DNA of 64,000 nucleotides, taken from contig JAALGZ010000050.1 in assembly GCA_015227615.1 (NCBI GenBank), positions 186,001 through 250,000 on the forward strand. The letters are read 5' to 3'. Shown one piece after another: positions 41,501 to 53,795 of this stretch. Each line of letters starts with the position of its first letter. The first letter of the stretch is position 1. Under the pieces are notes generated by a model. That model saw nothing but the letters and a program-made list of their open reading frames with translations. It did not search any database and had not been told where the DNA came from. The DNA is from Labyrinthula sp. Ha (taxonomy: Eukaryota; Sar; Bigyra; Labyrinthulida; Labyrinthulaceae). The translations under genes and the position numbers were made by a program.

Positions 41501-44500
41501 TTGAACTGAAACAATTATTCAAACTACACCATAGATTCAATTTTGTAAATGTCAAATTATTGAAAGATTTTTAGATAGAGTATTTACCAGTTTGATCGTT
41601 TTCGCTGTTAGTATTGCTGTTCTTAACCAGGTGCAGCATTCCCACTTTATAATAGTGAAGAGTAAAATTAGTAAACAACTTGTTATATTTTAGAACTTAA
41701 AAATCGAGACTTTTTGAGGGGTTTCCTAAGATGTAAAAAGTGTTTGGTGAAACACAAAAAACTCGGCTTAATGTTGAAGATATATACTTCGAACTAAAAA
41801 TTTAGGCTCTGGATATGACAAAATTCAGCAAGAAATATAGTACAAACCCAATATATTATTAACATATTAAGATTAATTTATAGGTAATTTCAAGGTATTA
41901 TCAAAATAAGACATAGTCACCAATGTATCAGTTTGAGCAAATGTTATCATTTCTAGAACTCATAAAATTATAACTCAAGATCATCTATATACTTCAGTCA
42001 TCCATAAATATGAATAAAACATTACTAGTCATTCTCTATGTACAATGTTTGATTTATATAGTTTTGAACGTAAAATAAATACAATATTTTTCTTTCAGAT
42101 CCCATATTTTTTATAATTATGATGATTTTATTTTCGTCTAGCATGTTTCATAACTCATAGAGTGCAGTTGTATCAATGTTGCTTCCTTAGATCCTAGACC
42201 ATCATCACTGGTAGATTATTTTAGAGTAATATTTGGTCGAAAACCTGGTTTTCAATTTTATTTGGTGACGTCAAAGCAATCCCTATATGAAGTTTCCCTC
42301 AGTATGTACAACATGTGTACAAAACTAAATCATAAACAACCATGTTTTGACTCCATTTCTTATAAGGAACAATCAGGTCAAATTAAGCCCCACATAAGCA
42401 TACTGATTAAGTTTTATATGCTCTTAGAGCAACTTTGATCACTTTTTCTCTTACCATTTTATGGTTTTGGAAACCATTTTCCTGAAAACCCAATATTATA
42501 ATTTTCTTCGTTTAAAATAACGGATCGCTAGTTGCCCAAAAGCCAGATTATACAAAATAACACATTTTTGCCATCATAATCATCTAATATTTTATAATAA
42601 TCCTCTCTCAAAACCTAGAATTTAGATCACATATTTCTTGACCGCTGTCAGCAAAAAATTGATCAACAACAATTTAATATCGAAAGTTAACCCTACACGT
42701 TTATTATTACTTTCAGCTAGGCGGGTATCTGCCAAGTCGTCATATATGGAAAAACTATTTAGTAATTCTTTAACAGTCTTGTAGAAAACCAAGTCTTTGA
42801 AATTTTTTTGTTAATAATTTTCTTTTTCGTGGATTAGAACCTTACCTTTAAAAAATATCTCTTTTTAACAAATAATTTTTCATATGCTGTGATGTACTCT
42901 ATTGCCCTCTTACTTCTATCAGGTCAGTCTATTCTTACTTATTTTCTTCATTATATGGGACCACTTTCTACCCAAAGTTCTGATTATTTGTTTTTTTAAT
43001 CATCTACTGTATGAATATTTTTACATATTCAAAATTTCCTTTTCTATTTTATTAGAGTTATTATCTTTCTAGAAATGGCTGGTTCCCAGGTATATCCTGT
43101 GTTTATAATTGTCAATAAGCTTTAATATTTTGTCCATGTCAAACCAAATGTGGTCATGTCATAAGTAAGAGTATTACGTTTTCTTTATTCATCATAGCAA
43201 TCTGTATGTATATATGCATGTGATTTTCTGAAAATTCCCTTGAATGTTATGGACGAGCCAATTGATAACTCTATCAGTAATAATATAGCGTAATTGCGTG
43301 GGCTTATTCATATTGGCGCTTTCTTTTGGGTTAAACCAACTATTTTTACTACCAAGAAATTTATTCTTAATAGCTCTTAGTTTTTGTTATAAGAGAGGTT
43401 GCCATAAACCAATATATTAACAATGAAAAATTTACTCAAATACAGGTACACAGCTATTATTTTTAGTGCTTTTATAGTGAGCCTAATGGATCAATCCATT
43501 TCAATATATTTACGGCCTTTTCTTTAAGAACTCTATTAAAACTCTAGAACCATTGTTTTTCAACAACCATTGTCATTTTAAGAACCTTAGCTTCTGGATG
43601 TTAGATTATCCGTGACAGAAATCATTATTCTCCGCTGTATTTCAATATAGATAGCACAGTACTAATAGGACAAAATTATTATAGATATCACCTGCGGACA
43701 AAATTTTTGATGTGTGTATAACTCTTTTAGTAACGTATACTGGTGGTTATAATATCATGGACTTTAAAACTATTAGTACAGAAATCAGAGTTATCTCTTA
43801 AATTTGAATACGGGGAACTCTTTCAACTCATTTTTTGAGACAAGATTTTATCGATAAATGTTCAATCATCGGTCGCAATCATAATAGAAAAAGCATTCAT
43901 ACAGTGAAATGTTCCTTATAGATAAGAATTTGATCACATGCAACGGTTAAGAATGTCTGTTACTAGTATTTATGTATCATTAGAATTGGATTCTATAACC
44001 TCTGTTTCTGTATCAAGGATTGATGCATCACTATCATTATATTTGAAGCTAATATCTCTTATTGCAAGAATAAACCACTGTTGTGACCATAGCTCCTAAA
44101 TAAATTTTTCTATACGGTATTAAAAATGAATTTATGTAAATCATATTTTATTTCTTGTTGATAATCAACCAGTATTTTTGTTGTATTGTAGTTAGATGTT
44201 TTTTGAAAGATATTTTTAATGTACTTTGGATACTTTAAAGAATCTGGAACTATTTTTATAGAGTGAGTCCGATTTATCAGCCAGTATCAACTTATTTAAG
44301 CTATATTTAATTTCATTTGGAATAAAATGTGATGAAACTTCAAATAAAACGTATGATGTTGCCATCGCCGTGGAGAGGAGGCTTTTATCACATATTAATA
44401 CAATTCAAGAAACTACTTTCTCATATGGCACCTCATACCAAAGTTCTCTATTCAAGATAAGAAAAACTTGGTTTCTTCAAGAACTATGCGAATCTTATAC

Positions 44501-47500
44501 TATTTTCAGTCAGAGAGAAAATTTTCTTTTCGTAATGATTGTGGTGCCATTTGATAGCATGATAATCTATTAAACTATCTCAATTGTTTTTAAAGTTATT
44601 TCAAATGCTAATGAGATATCTTGTAGTCAACTTGCCGTAATATTGGTATTCTTACTAGTTAGCGATACTTGGACCTCTCTGTTTAGCCAGAAAAGACACT
44701 GCAAATTTTATTGAGTTATCTATATTATTCTTCCTCACCTGATGAAGGTTGCTTCTACACTAATATTATCCTAATTTTTATTACTAGGAGCCCCCCGCTG
44801 AAAATCTCTCTTTAATTTCCTGACCATAATGTCTAAATATCTTAACCACTAGAATTTGATATAACAATAGATACTTTATTTTAGATTTTACCCACATTCC
44901 TCACTACTGGGACTTACATTTATTAAATTAATCTGACTGTAAAGCATTACGCTAACCTCGTTTCAAGGCAAATGAACTTTATGTAGGATGCTGAGAACAG
45001 AAAACAACGAGAAAAGTCACACTAGAAAGAACGGTAATATTTTCAAAAGATTTTATATTTTTATTATATAGTCTTGAAAAATTACCTTTTTTCAAGAACC
45101 CGACTCAAGAGCAAACACCATCTTGCACTGGAGTTATAAATCCAAAACAACAATGTCCAACGTCATTGGTAAATACATTAACTATCAATGTTTCACTGTT
45201 TTCTTTCATTGGATTAATATTTCAAAGATGTGTCCTTTTGTCCAGATATTTTTTGCATTGTTTCGAATGAATCCTTCATATTTTCTGTTTCGACGACTAT
45301 CTTTTGTTATTCTTTACTGTGATCTAATTTTGTTGGTTTTTGATTGTTGCTATTTATAGATGATGATCTCAGGAAGGAAAACAATAAGGAGATTTTGTTG
45401 TTAATTTTATGTTTTGGGACTTCACATGAGACCACAGAGCCAATAGAGACCAAGAATAGACCATTTTATCTGCTTAAGTATATAGTTAGCTTTCTATATA
45501 TTGTTGCTACAATAACTCTGAAATCCGAAGTTAGTAACATTTAACGGGATGAATATTGTCATGAATATACGAATTGACCGAAAAATATGATTTTTAAGCA
45601 TGTGATGACTGTGTTTTATCTTTAGGCCAAACTAGAGCCTGGGCTCCATATGAATGCCACACTGTGTTGCTACTAACACCATCACTTGAACAGCAAAAGA
45701 ATTCTTTCAACTGAGTTCAAAAATATATTTGTTTGAATTTTTTGTGACACTATCTTCTTATCGATGATAACAATTAGTATCTATTATGTCTAAGATCATC
45801 TCTATCCATTTTTTCACTGTTATATGATAAAAAGTGGGATTTTCAGTAAACATTGTTAAACTAAGAACAAGATCGTTTAAGAAAAAAGATTGAAATTAAG
45901 ATTAATATAATTTTATTGAAAACACAGAAAATAGATGCAAATTTATTTCCTAGTAACCATTAATATATTTACCCATTTTCATTAACTGAGAGTAGTCTAA
46001 TTGAAGATATCCAGATTAGTCACAAACGGTGAGTTGCTATAATAAAAAATCAAGTCATATATATAATCTGAGGTTAAAGTTAATATATAAGTGAAGTATT
46101 TTTCATTAGTCATGACTAGGACTGGGACTTGATAAAAAATACCAATAATAATTAGATAATCATTTTGATTCTGATTATCAACAAAACAATTTTGACCTTG
46201 ATTCTTCTTAAATGATTGTGGTTTTATTTTGGTATTTAATAATAAATTTAACCACAACACCTTGTACTAAACTTCCCAAAAACATATATTGTATTTATTC
46301 ATCGTAAGAAACTCTATATAGTAAGACAATATAGCCACGGAATAACTAGTAGTAGAATCTAGCAATGTGTTATGTTGGCTTTTATAACAAAACATTATAC
46401 CGGAGCATAGCAGTAAGATCTCTGTTATGATACTACCATAGTGTTGATTTGACAAGAAAAAAATATAGTAAGATATGGTTTTACCGCTAACAAAACCAAG
46501 ATATGTGACCTTTCTTAGAAAAATTCTAAAAGGTAGCACCATGAAATACAAACTTCTTGACCGCTTGGCCCAGTTCATTGTTGATAATCGATTCATTATC
46601 TAGCATCAATCTAAATGGTTTGAGAATTATCAGAATTTATCATTACGAAAAATATGGGGAAATTTATCATCGAAAAGTTATCTATATATCAAATCCGAGA
46701 TCTAGTTATAACACTTACAACCTAGCTCAAATTAGATGGTTATATTTGTGATATATCTTATGAAAATACATTTATAACTTTCATTTATTGCTGATGAGAA
46801 AGCTAGAATTACCCAACAGGAAAAGCAGGAGGTCCAGTTGAAAAGTAGAAAAAAAAATCTAAGTACTCAGAGCATGCGGAAAAACCTGATTTAACTTGAA
46901 AGTCAAACATTAGGGATTTATAGGCAACAAATATAGATCAAATGATTAGTTCAATTTATTTTAGGTAGAACTAGTTCGAGCAAATAGGTATGATTCTTTA
47001 GGCCAGATAATCTAGGCACAGTTTTTCGATGTTATGGTCTATGTTCAGGACACAAATCTATTTCGGTATCTGGGAAATACTTCCAGGAATTCGAGAAAGC
47101 TGCCATCAGGAATACATCACTTCGATCCGAATACTGACTTGAAAAGGCATCTAGTATGTAATAATATTCTATACTTCAAGCAAAAGGCCAAGAAAGTCTT
47201 ATGCCAAACAGAAACAATGATTTTTCTTCAACCTTTAATAAAGTGATACCTTGTTTAGCACAACATAGACCAATAACTAGTACCAAATTCAACGTGATCT
47301 AAGTACCTGAAAAAATCTCATTTAGAACGTAGATAGCGCAAAGAATGTCAACGCCTACTCCATACATCTTTTTAGCAAAGAATACGAGTATTTCCGTGTT
47401 TTTCGAAGTAGAAAAATAAAGTTGAAAAAAGATTACGGGAATATGAAAAGCTTATAAAGAATATTGTTCTAAGTTGGGAAATAGTTTTAATAAATAGCTC

Positions 47501-48712
47501 TTTGGAAATGTTATTTACTATATCACAGGAGTTTATAGTGATTAAAGATAATAGCGAATTCCGTACTGTTGAAAACATTTAAATCGTATTAAAAAAATAC
47601 AAGAGCAATTAATAAATTCACAATAACTGAAGTATTACTGCTGTCGCAGAAGAAATAAAAGTTGATAAGTCTTACAATATTTGTTGATTTAATTTTTTAT
47701 GGGCAGATCACCTCAACAAAAGCAAGACAGTAATTACAAAAGAGCAAGAATTGAACACTAAGTTATCAGCCTAGATGTAACCAATACTGTTGGTTTCAAA
47801 ATTAAGATTTCAATAGGATTTAAGTTACTAGAATTTACTATGTTATCATTAATGTCAAGTTAAGACTAGAACTTGGATTCAAACCTGCTGATGTAGCATT
47901 GAACTATATTAGTAATAAAACAGTAAGCTCACTTTTTAAAAGGCTCCTGTTTCAATAATTTTCTAGGTTTTAATTACAATTTTCTTACAATTAACTAAAA
48001 TAAATAGAAGGATGAGATTTCTATAAGAAATTTGAGGGGCTTAATGTTTATGATTACAGTGAAGCAGCTTTTAATTAGAGAATTAACGAGAGCAATTCCA
48101 GATGCATCTAGCTAAAAGAAATAGACGAGGATATTATGAAGTGGAAATTTGATAGGTAATCAAGTACTTTTAAGTAACATATATTGCTTGAATGTAGTGT
48201 AACTTACTAATAATAACTATAAGGACTATAACAGAGAGCTTCCAAAGGTTTGTTGCCAATTCCTTCAAGAATAAGTGCGGGAACATATGAAATTTTTGAG
48301 AGGGCCCAGTCAGATTGCTGAAATTCGTAGGATCTATATCAGCCCAAAAGAAACCAAATGCAGACATGGTTGAAATGATAACAGACAAATATGAAAAACT
48401 AATTTTCCGAAACCACCACTTCAACCGAAAATATTGAAAGATGAATTAGCGGTGTCTTCTATATAATCTTCCTCACCAAATTTCAAATTTCTCATGTAAG
48501 CAATAAGGTCCAGTTTAACCTTCTATGAGTCTTTTTAATTGAATTTAAACTTTCTAAGATTTATTTTATGCTGTTTTATTTTTTTCATATAGTCGAAACA
48601 ATAAATACGATACTAATACGAAGATATATTATTATGGGAAATCAACCAAAATATCTTCAAAATGAAACAAACCAAGTAAAACGTTAACAAAACAAAGAGA
48701 AAAAACTAACAG
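38567..48712. other. Ten-kilobase gene desert
   Basis: The longest gene-free stretch. The only frames above 60 codons (39742-39975, 44370-44573, 45123-45544, 45997-46596, 47034-47246, 48170-48424 and similar) are hydrophobic or low-complexity and carry no motif. One TTGCCCAAAA copy at 42532 has no gene downstream. I see no tRNA, rRNA, tandem repeat or recognisable transposon. Confidence 0.5.
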
Positions 48713-51281
48713 ATGTCGATTTTAACTCAGTATATTAACCAACTTCATAACGATACTATAATACTAGAAGATAATATCAGCTCCATATTATCTGTTAACG
48801 TTTTAGAGAAAGAAATTAGGTATCTGTTGAAGTATCTCTCTATTGATTCGTCTGAGGGTAAGCTAGCCGTGGCAACATCATTAAAGTAAACACTAAAACC
48901 GCGTTATTTTAGGCTGAAAAATATCCCTTTATCTGTTTTTCAACCTTTTTTTACAAACTCAAACATTCTTTTAAGAAATATTGAAAGATTAACGTACTCT
49001 ATTCATATGTGTAAATATAGGCTTGAATGGTGTAGTTTTCGCGTAAATAATTTTTGGAGTTTCAACAATACCTCCGTAAAAGAATTGACGTTATTGTTTT
49101 TTAAAGTTTTATGAATAGTTTGTATTACATAACCAAATATATGCTTCCAGAGTTTGAAGTTCTAAGGAGCTTTGTCTGCTCATTTTCAGGAGTTAAAACG
49201 TTGGGGTACATATTATTTCTGTTTCCAAACATAGTTTTGCTGGGGTAACATTTGCTGATACTGATTTCGGATCCTTTTCCAATTTGATACTAAGACTTCC
49301 TCAATTAACTGAATGCTCGTATCCTGGGTTTATCTTTTACTTTAGTATAATTAAATGCAGACATAATTTTCTTCTTGATGGAACTGTGAATGCCGATATT
49401 TCATGGAAATGCCTGAAGAAAATTGATGAGTTAAGAACGTTTCGGTAAGAATTTCTTGTTTTCATATTTAGCATCTCATGGAGTAACAAAGAAAGATACG
49501 TTCTGCTCAGTCAGAATACTGCAATAAAAAGAATGGAGTTGACTCTTGGAAGACTTTATGAGTATATACTAAGGAGGCCAGATGGATATTCTTGGATCTA
49601 TAAAATTGTGACTGAAAGAATGCGTTCAGAATATTGGGTGGAAAAGAAAATATCGGAGGCAAGAGTTGTATTTGTTGGAAATGGTCGCACGGGAAAAACT
49701 TCTGTCATGAATAATATCATAGGAAACAAATTTTCGCGTAATGTGAGATCAACTTTATTACTTGACTTAAAGCATCTTGTGGAACTTGGAAATGGTGCTA
49801 GAAACAACTGGAAAGTGTGTACCAGACATCAAATGAGTGTTAGTCGTCTTTATCAAAGTTTACCTAAAGTTTCACTTGACTTCAAACAAGCTGATGGCGA
49901 GAGAAAGCTTCAATTACAATGTGAACCTGAAGTTATCACAGATCTGGTAACAAATGTAAAGTATATGAAAAAATTATTGTTCGAAGAAGAAGTATCTACC
50001 AAAGATGCAAAATATGTTCAATTTTATGACTTTGGTGGCCAGTCAAGTTTTGAGATTGTACACAAAATGTTTCTTTCTTCATTTGGAATGTTTTGTGTTG
50101 TTTTTGATTGTTCTAGGTTTTCAGGAAAATATCAGAATAGTTTTTCTTTCTGGCTTCAGAGTGTGATAACTCATGCGCCTTCTGCACCAATTATCGTTAT
50201 TGGTACTCACACAGAGAAAGCTAGTAAAAAACTAGGAAGAAACTTTATGGAAAAGCTTAACGGCAGTATTCGAAAACTAGCTTCCAGATGCAAAGCGTCA
50301 AGTGTTTTACAAAGAAATACTGCCTATGATTTTTTTCCCATCGAGAATTCTATCTCTGGAATTTACTCGCAGATTCAGCACATACGAGATAGATTAGAAT
50401 ATGTTCTCACTAGAGGGTTTAACAGGTTTGAAAATACATATACCAAGAGTATTTTGTTGGGTCAGATATTATTTATGGACAACCTTCAACAGGAATATAC
50501 TCACATTTCTCTTGGGGAACTGCTACTATTGGGAGCTTCAGCAAATTTTATAAGAAGTGAAGTTGAAAACATGTTGTCTGCATATTCTCATGCAGGTCTT
50601 GTTTTTTATGTTACGCAGTTAACAGATCAAGTTGGCCCTAAGAATCTTATCATTTTATCGCCAGCGTGGTTGGCAACAGCTTTTTCAAAATTTATTCATG
50701 ACCCTGAACTTCATAAATTTGCTGTAAACGTTTCTAAAAAGCACTTTGTAAATTACCTAGAGTATATCGGAACAGGATTCCTTTCTGAAAATTTATTAAA
50801 AGATGTGCTGAAGTCATACAAAGTGAATGAAATAGAATATTTAAGACTGCTGTCTGAAGCTTTTCTCATACTAGTGAAAGGTCAGTCTCCAGGATCGAGT
50901 GCTGGATACTATGTGTCAAATTTAGTACCTAGAGTTGACTTAGCAAAGTTTCCTCATCAAGAAGACATGTCATACCTTCGACATTTTAAGGAACCTGAAG
51001 AAGAGTTATCACATGAGTTATTTCTTGTTTTTTCTCTTCCTTGGATTAGAGAAGCAGCGCAACTAGATTACGTGGAAGAACCTGTCATCTGCAAAAATTT
51101 AGTAAGAGTATTTTTCTCAGCAAATAAAGTAGTAACTCTGCGCTTTTTTAGCGATATTAGTTTGATTGAAGCCGAGTTTAGTGCAAATATATATTTGGAG
51201 TGGTCAGCAGTTATGTGGAGAAAAGCTATGAAGAATTTAAGACAGAGTAAAGAGATTCTGCAAAAATGTTTAAATTTATGA
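48713..51281 (+). CDS. Roco-family GTPase (LRR-like, ROC, COR; no kinase), five exons
   Basis: Exons: 48713-48885, 48913-49089, 49119-49205, 49235-49444 and 49472-51281. Introns are 27, 29, 29 and 27 nt, all GT...AG. The spliced length is 2457 nt, an exact 818-aa frame. Residues 1 to about 260 are a divergent leucine-rich region (LPEFEVLRSFVCSFSGVKTL, NLILRLPQLTEC). The ROC GTPase follows with P-loop GNGRTGKT (285-292), switch II DFGGQ (402-406) and a THTE base-recognition motif (461-464, usually THxD). The COR domain begins around 545 (ISLGELLLLG, NLIILSPAWLATAF) and runs to the C-terminus. No kinase or WD40 follows, giving the MFHAS1-like LRR-ROC-COR architecture. Roco proteins are dimeric GTPases in signalling. 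The fourth G motif ending in Glu rather than Asp is unusual and may alter nucleotide choice. Confidence 0.87.
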
Positions 51282-52736
51282 ATTGATTTATTTTATTTTT
51301 TATCATGAATATATATTGTAGAAAAGAGTCAACTAATTTAATAGAATCAACCCTTGTTCTGTATAAACTCTTTTTTTCTTGCAAATCTACCACTCGACTT
51401 TAGCCTTGAGATCAAAGCAGATATACAAAATATTTTATCTCTTTTGAGTAGTGGAAGAATATACGTTTTTAGTCTCTTTTTCTTCTATATAGGGTTTCAT
51501 TCAGACAACTGAGACCCCAATTTGAATACGAGCTTTCAACAAGAGAATTTAAAGAAGTACAGGGTTTCAGAGAATATGTTAATACGAAACCTCACAACAT
51601 CATACAAACTTCAAAGACTGTTTCATGATGTGCCATTTCTCCATATAATGGAAACTAGCTATGTTCCAGCTGCGAAAAGATTAGAACATTAAGGTATTAC
51701 TTCCAGATGTTATTCTTGTGAATATAAATAAAAGGGTTTTGGTTTTATTCAATTTACTATCTCTTAAACTATTAAGTATTTATTCTGTTCTTAGACATAA
51801 AAAAGTTTGGTTTTACTTTCTATAATGGTGTTATTTTTCAGTACCAAAGATGTTGAAGTCACTTCGATACAAGAATAAACTATAAGAGAAAATTTTGAGA
51901 AGCTGAGTTAGTCAACTGTATTTAGTTATTTTTTGTTTATTGATTGAGTTAAAATCTATTCATTGGAGCATAGTAAACATTATTAAACACAAGATGGAAG
52001 TTACTAAAAGAGAGACAATAGTGAAGAGAACAATATATTTTGAAACCTTTACTAAACAACCACCATGCTATAAAGTCTTGTTGAATCATGAAAAGATTAA
52101 GAATTCTTTTTATAAGGTTATTAAAACTTCTGTTACCTAGAGATATTCAGTTGGACTTTTCAATGCAATATAAAGAGAAAAAATATCAGATCAGTTAATT
52201 CTGAAACATTCAACATCCTTTGAAGTCAGTTTCTGGAACATAAGAAAGTTTCCAAAATATTATTCCCTTTGCACCTTTCTGTTTATAATAATATAATAAA
52301 TTATTTTCCAAAGTTTAATAGCTATAATCTATATAGAATATGTATTGAAGCAAGTTGTTTTATATTGTATTCACTTAATAATTAATTATGGTGATACCCA
52401 CCTTAATAAAACTAAACTAACTCCTACGGTACTACTTTAACTACCTTCACTTTTAGTACTTTATTCTCAACACAACACTCAACATACAACAACAATATGT
52501 TTAAATATGTTCCTTTCATCTCAAAATTGGTAATATTATTTGCAGATGAAAACAGTAGATTTCTTAAAGCGACAAAGTTCAGTTTATTAAACTATATGAA
52601 CTGTTTTGCAAATCTGACTGATATACTTAATCTTGTTCTTTGCAGTTGAAAGAACTGCCTTATATTTATCAAAAAGAATAAAAAAGGATAAGTTTGAAAT
52701 ATATGTATGATTTTCAGAAACTTCATATTAATATTG
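51282..52736. other. Intergenic stretch of about 1.5 kb
   Basis: AT-rich. A protein-like plus-strand piece near 51490-51640 (VSFRQLRPQFEYELSTREFK) lacks a start and I could not tie it to a gene. A 66-codon frame at 51940-52140 has no motif. Nothing else is seen. Confidence 0.45.
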
Positions 52737-53795
52737 TTATTCTAACTGCACAGTTTTGAACAAAGGAATAAAATAAATTTGATTTTCACTGATATAGTTT
52801 TCAAAACTTCCATGTTCATTTATTAAAACAAAAACTTGAAATTTTTTCAATCCATGAATAGTTTGAAGATCAAGAATAACACTGTTACACAAATTCATTT
52901 GTATTGGCAAACTCAGAGTTTCATCATCTAACTTAATGTGTTTCATTTCTAGTGCAAAGACTTCAATATATTTCATTAAAGCATCTTCAGAGCCTATTAA
53001 AGAAATAATACTACTTCCAAATGGTAAAACTCCATTCACACTTTGCTCAAGCGCAAAGTTTAAGTAACCATTAGAATAACCAAAAACCTTCTCAAAATTT
53101 TTATTCACTTCACATTTTATTTCAACATTTAGTTTTTGTTTCGTTTTTTTCCTTTCAATTGTTTCTTTAAAACTACAATACATTTGTTGACCGTTAATAA
53201 AGAAGGGAACTTGAGTTATTGGTTCATGAACCGAGTCAGTTGAGTTTTTGATTCCTCTATTGAATTGACTAAGTAAAGTTTTAGATAGTCCTGTAAAGTT
53301 TAAACCTTTATCAGTTATAATTTTATTAAATTGATTAACTGCGTGATTAAATGTACCATCTTTTTGAACTCTGTATTGTAAAATATTTCCTATTTGATAA
53401 ATCATTCCAGCGTAAAAGAAAAGAGTAAAATCATTGCAAGGAATAAAAGAAAGGGTTCCAAAATTTTTTGAAACATGGTAGGCAAAATATTGAAGAATAT
53501 TCCAACTTAAGGATTCTTTACTTTGAATATGAGGGTTGAGTGTATGAAATGAAAACTCTGGTGCAAGTAACAAATTTCCAAGCACTTCTTTCTCGGAGGT
53601 TGAAAATTTTAATACTTGAGATCTTCCTTTCTGTTGAGGTTTTGGTCCACGTTTTCTTGCAGGTGCATATGAACAAGGTTGATCAAGTGAAAGACAACGG
53701 GAGCAAGAGGGTTTTATACTGTCACATTTTCGTTTCTTTTTTCTACAGTTGGAACAAGCCTGTTGAAGCTTGAGATCAACTGATAAAGGATCCAT
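52737..53795 (-). CDS. Zn2Cys6 binuclear-cluster transcription factor, possible PAS-like C-terminus
   Basis: 352 aa, intronless. Residues about 13-43 form a perfect Zn2Cys6 cluster with spacing C-x2-C-x6-C-x6-C-x2-C-x6-C (ACSNCRKKKRKC...CSRCLSLDQPC), including the basic KKKRK DNA-contact helix. A basic linker follows (ARKRGPKPQQKGR). The middle is not recognised. Around residues 230-325, NKNFEKVFGYSNGYL and following resembles a PAS-type fold, as in the fungal ERT1/AcuK gluconeogenesis regulators that pair Zn2Cys6 with PAS; this part is tentative. Zn2Cys6 regulators are typical of fungi but also occur in amoebozoans and some other protists. Expected to be a nuclear, sequence-specific regulator. 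Targets unknown. Confidence 0.88.
   Translation of the reverse strand: MDPLSVDLKLQQACSNCRKKKRKCDSIKPSCSRCLSLDQPCSYAPARKRGPKPQQKGRSQVLKFSTSEKEVLGNLLLAPEFSFHTLNPHIQSKESLSWNILQYFAYHVSKNFGTLSFIPCNDFTLFFYAGMIYQIGNILQYRVQKDGTFNHAVNQFNKIITDKGLNFTGLSKTLLSQFNRGIKNSTDSVHEPITQVPFFINGQQMYCSFKETIERKKTKQKLNVEIKCEVNKNFEKVFGYSNGYLNFALEQSVNGVLPFGSSIISLIGSEDALMKYIEVFALEMKHIKLDDETLSLPIQMNLCNSVILDLQTIHGLKKFQVFVLINEHGSFENYISENQIYFIPLFKTVQLE

Noticed and set aside
45123-45544. Two overlapping frames of 78 and 66 codons in the desert
   Set aside because: Hydrophobic, Phe/Ile/Tyr-rich composition expected from AT-rich DNA and no motifs.
51490-51640. Open plus-strand piece after Roco with a 28-nt candidate intron before it
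   Set aside because: The joined frame has no start codon and meets a stop immediately upstream, so no gene could be built.
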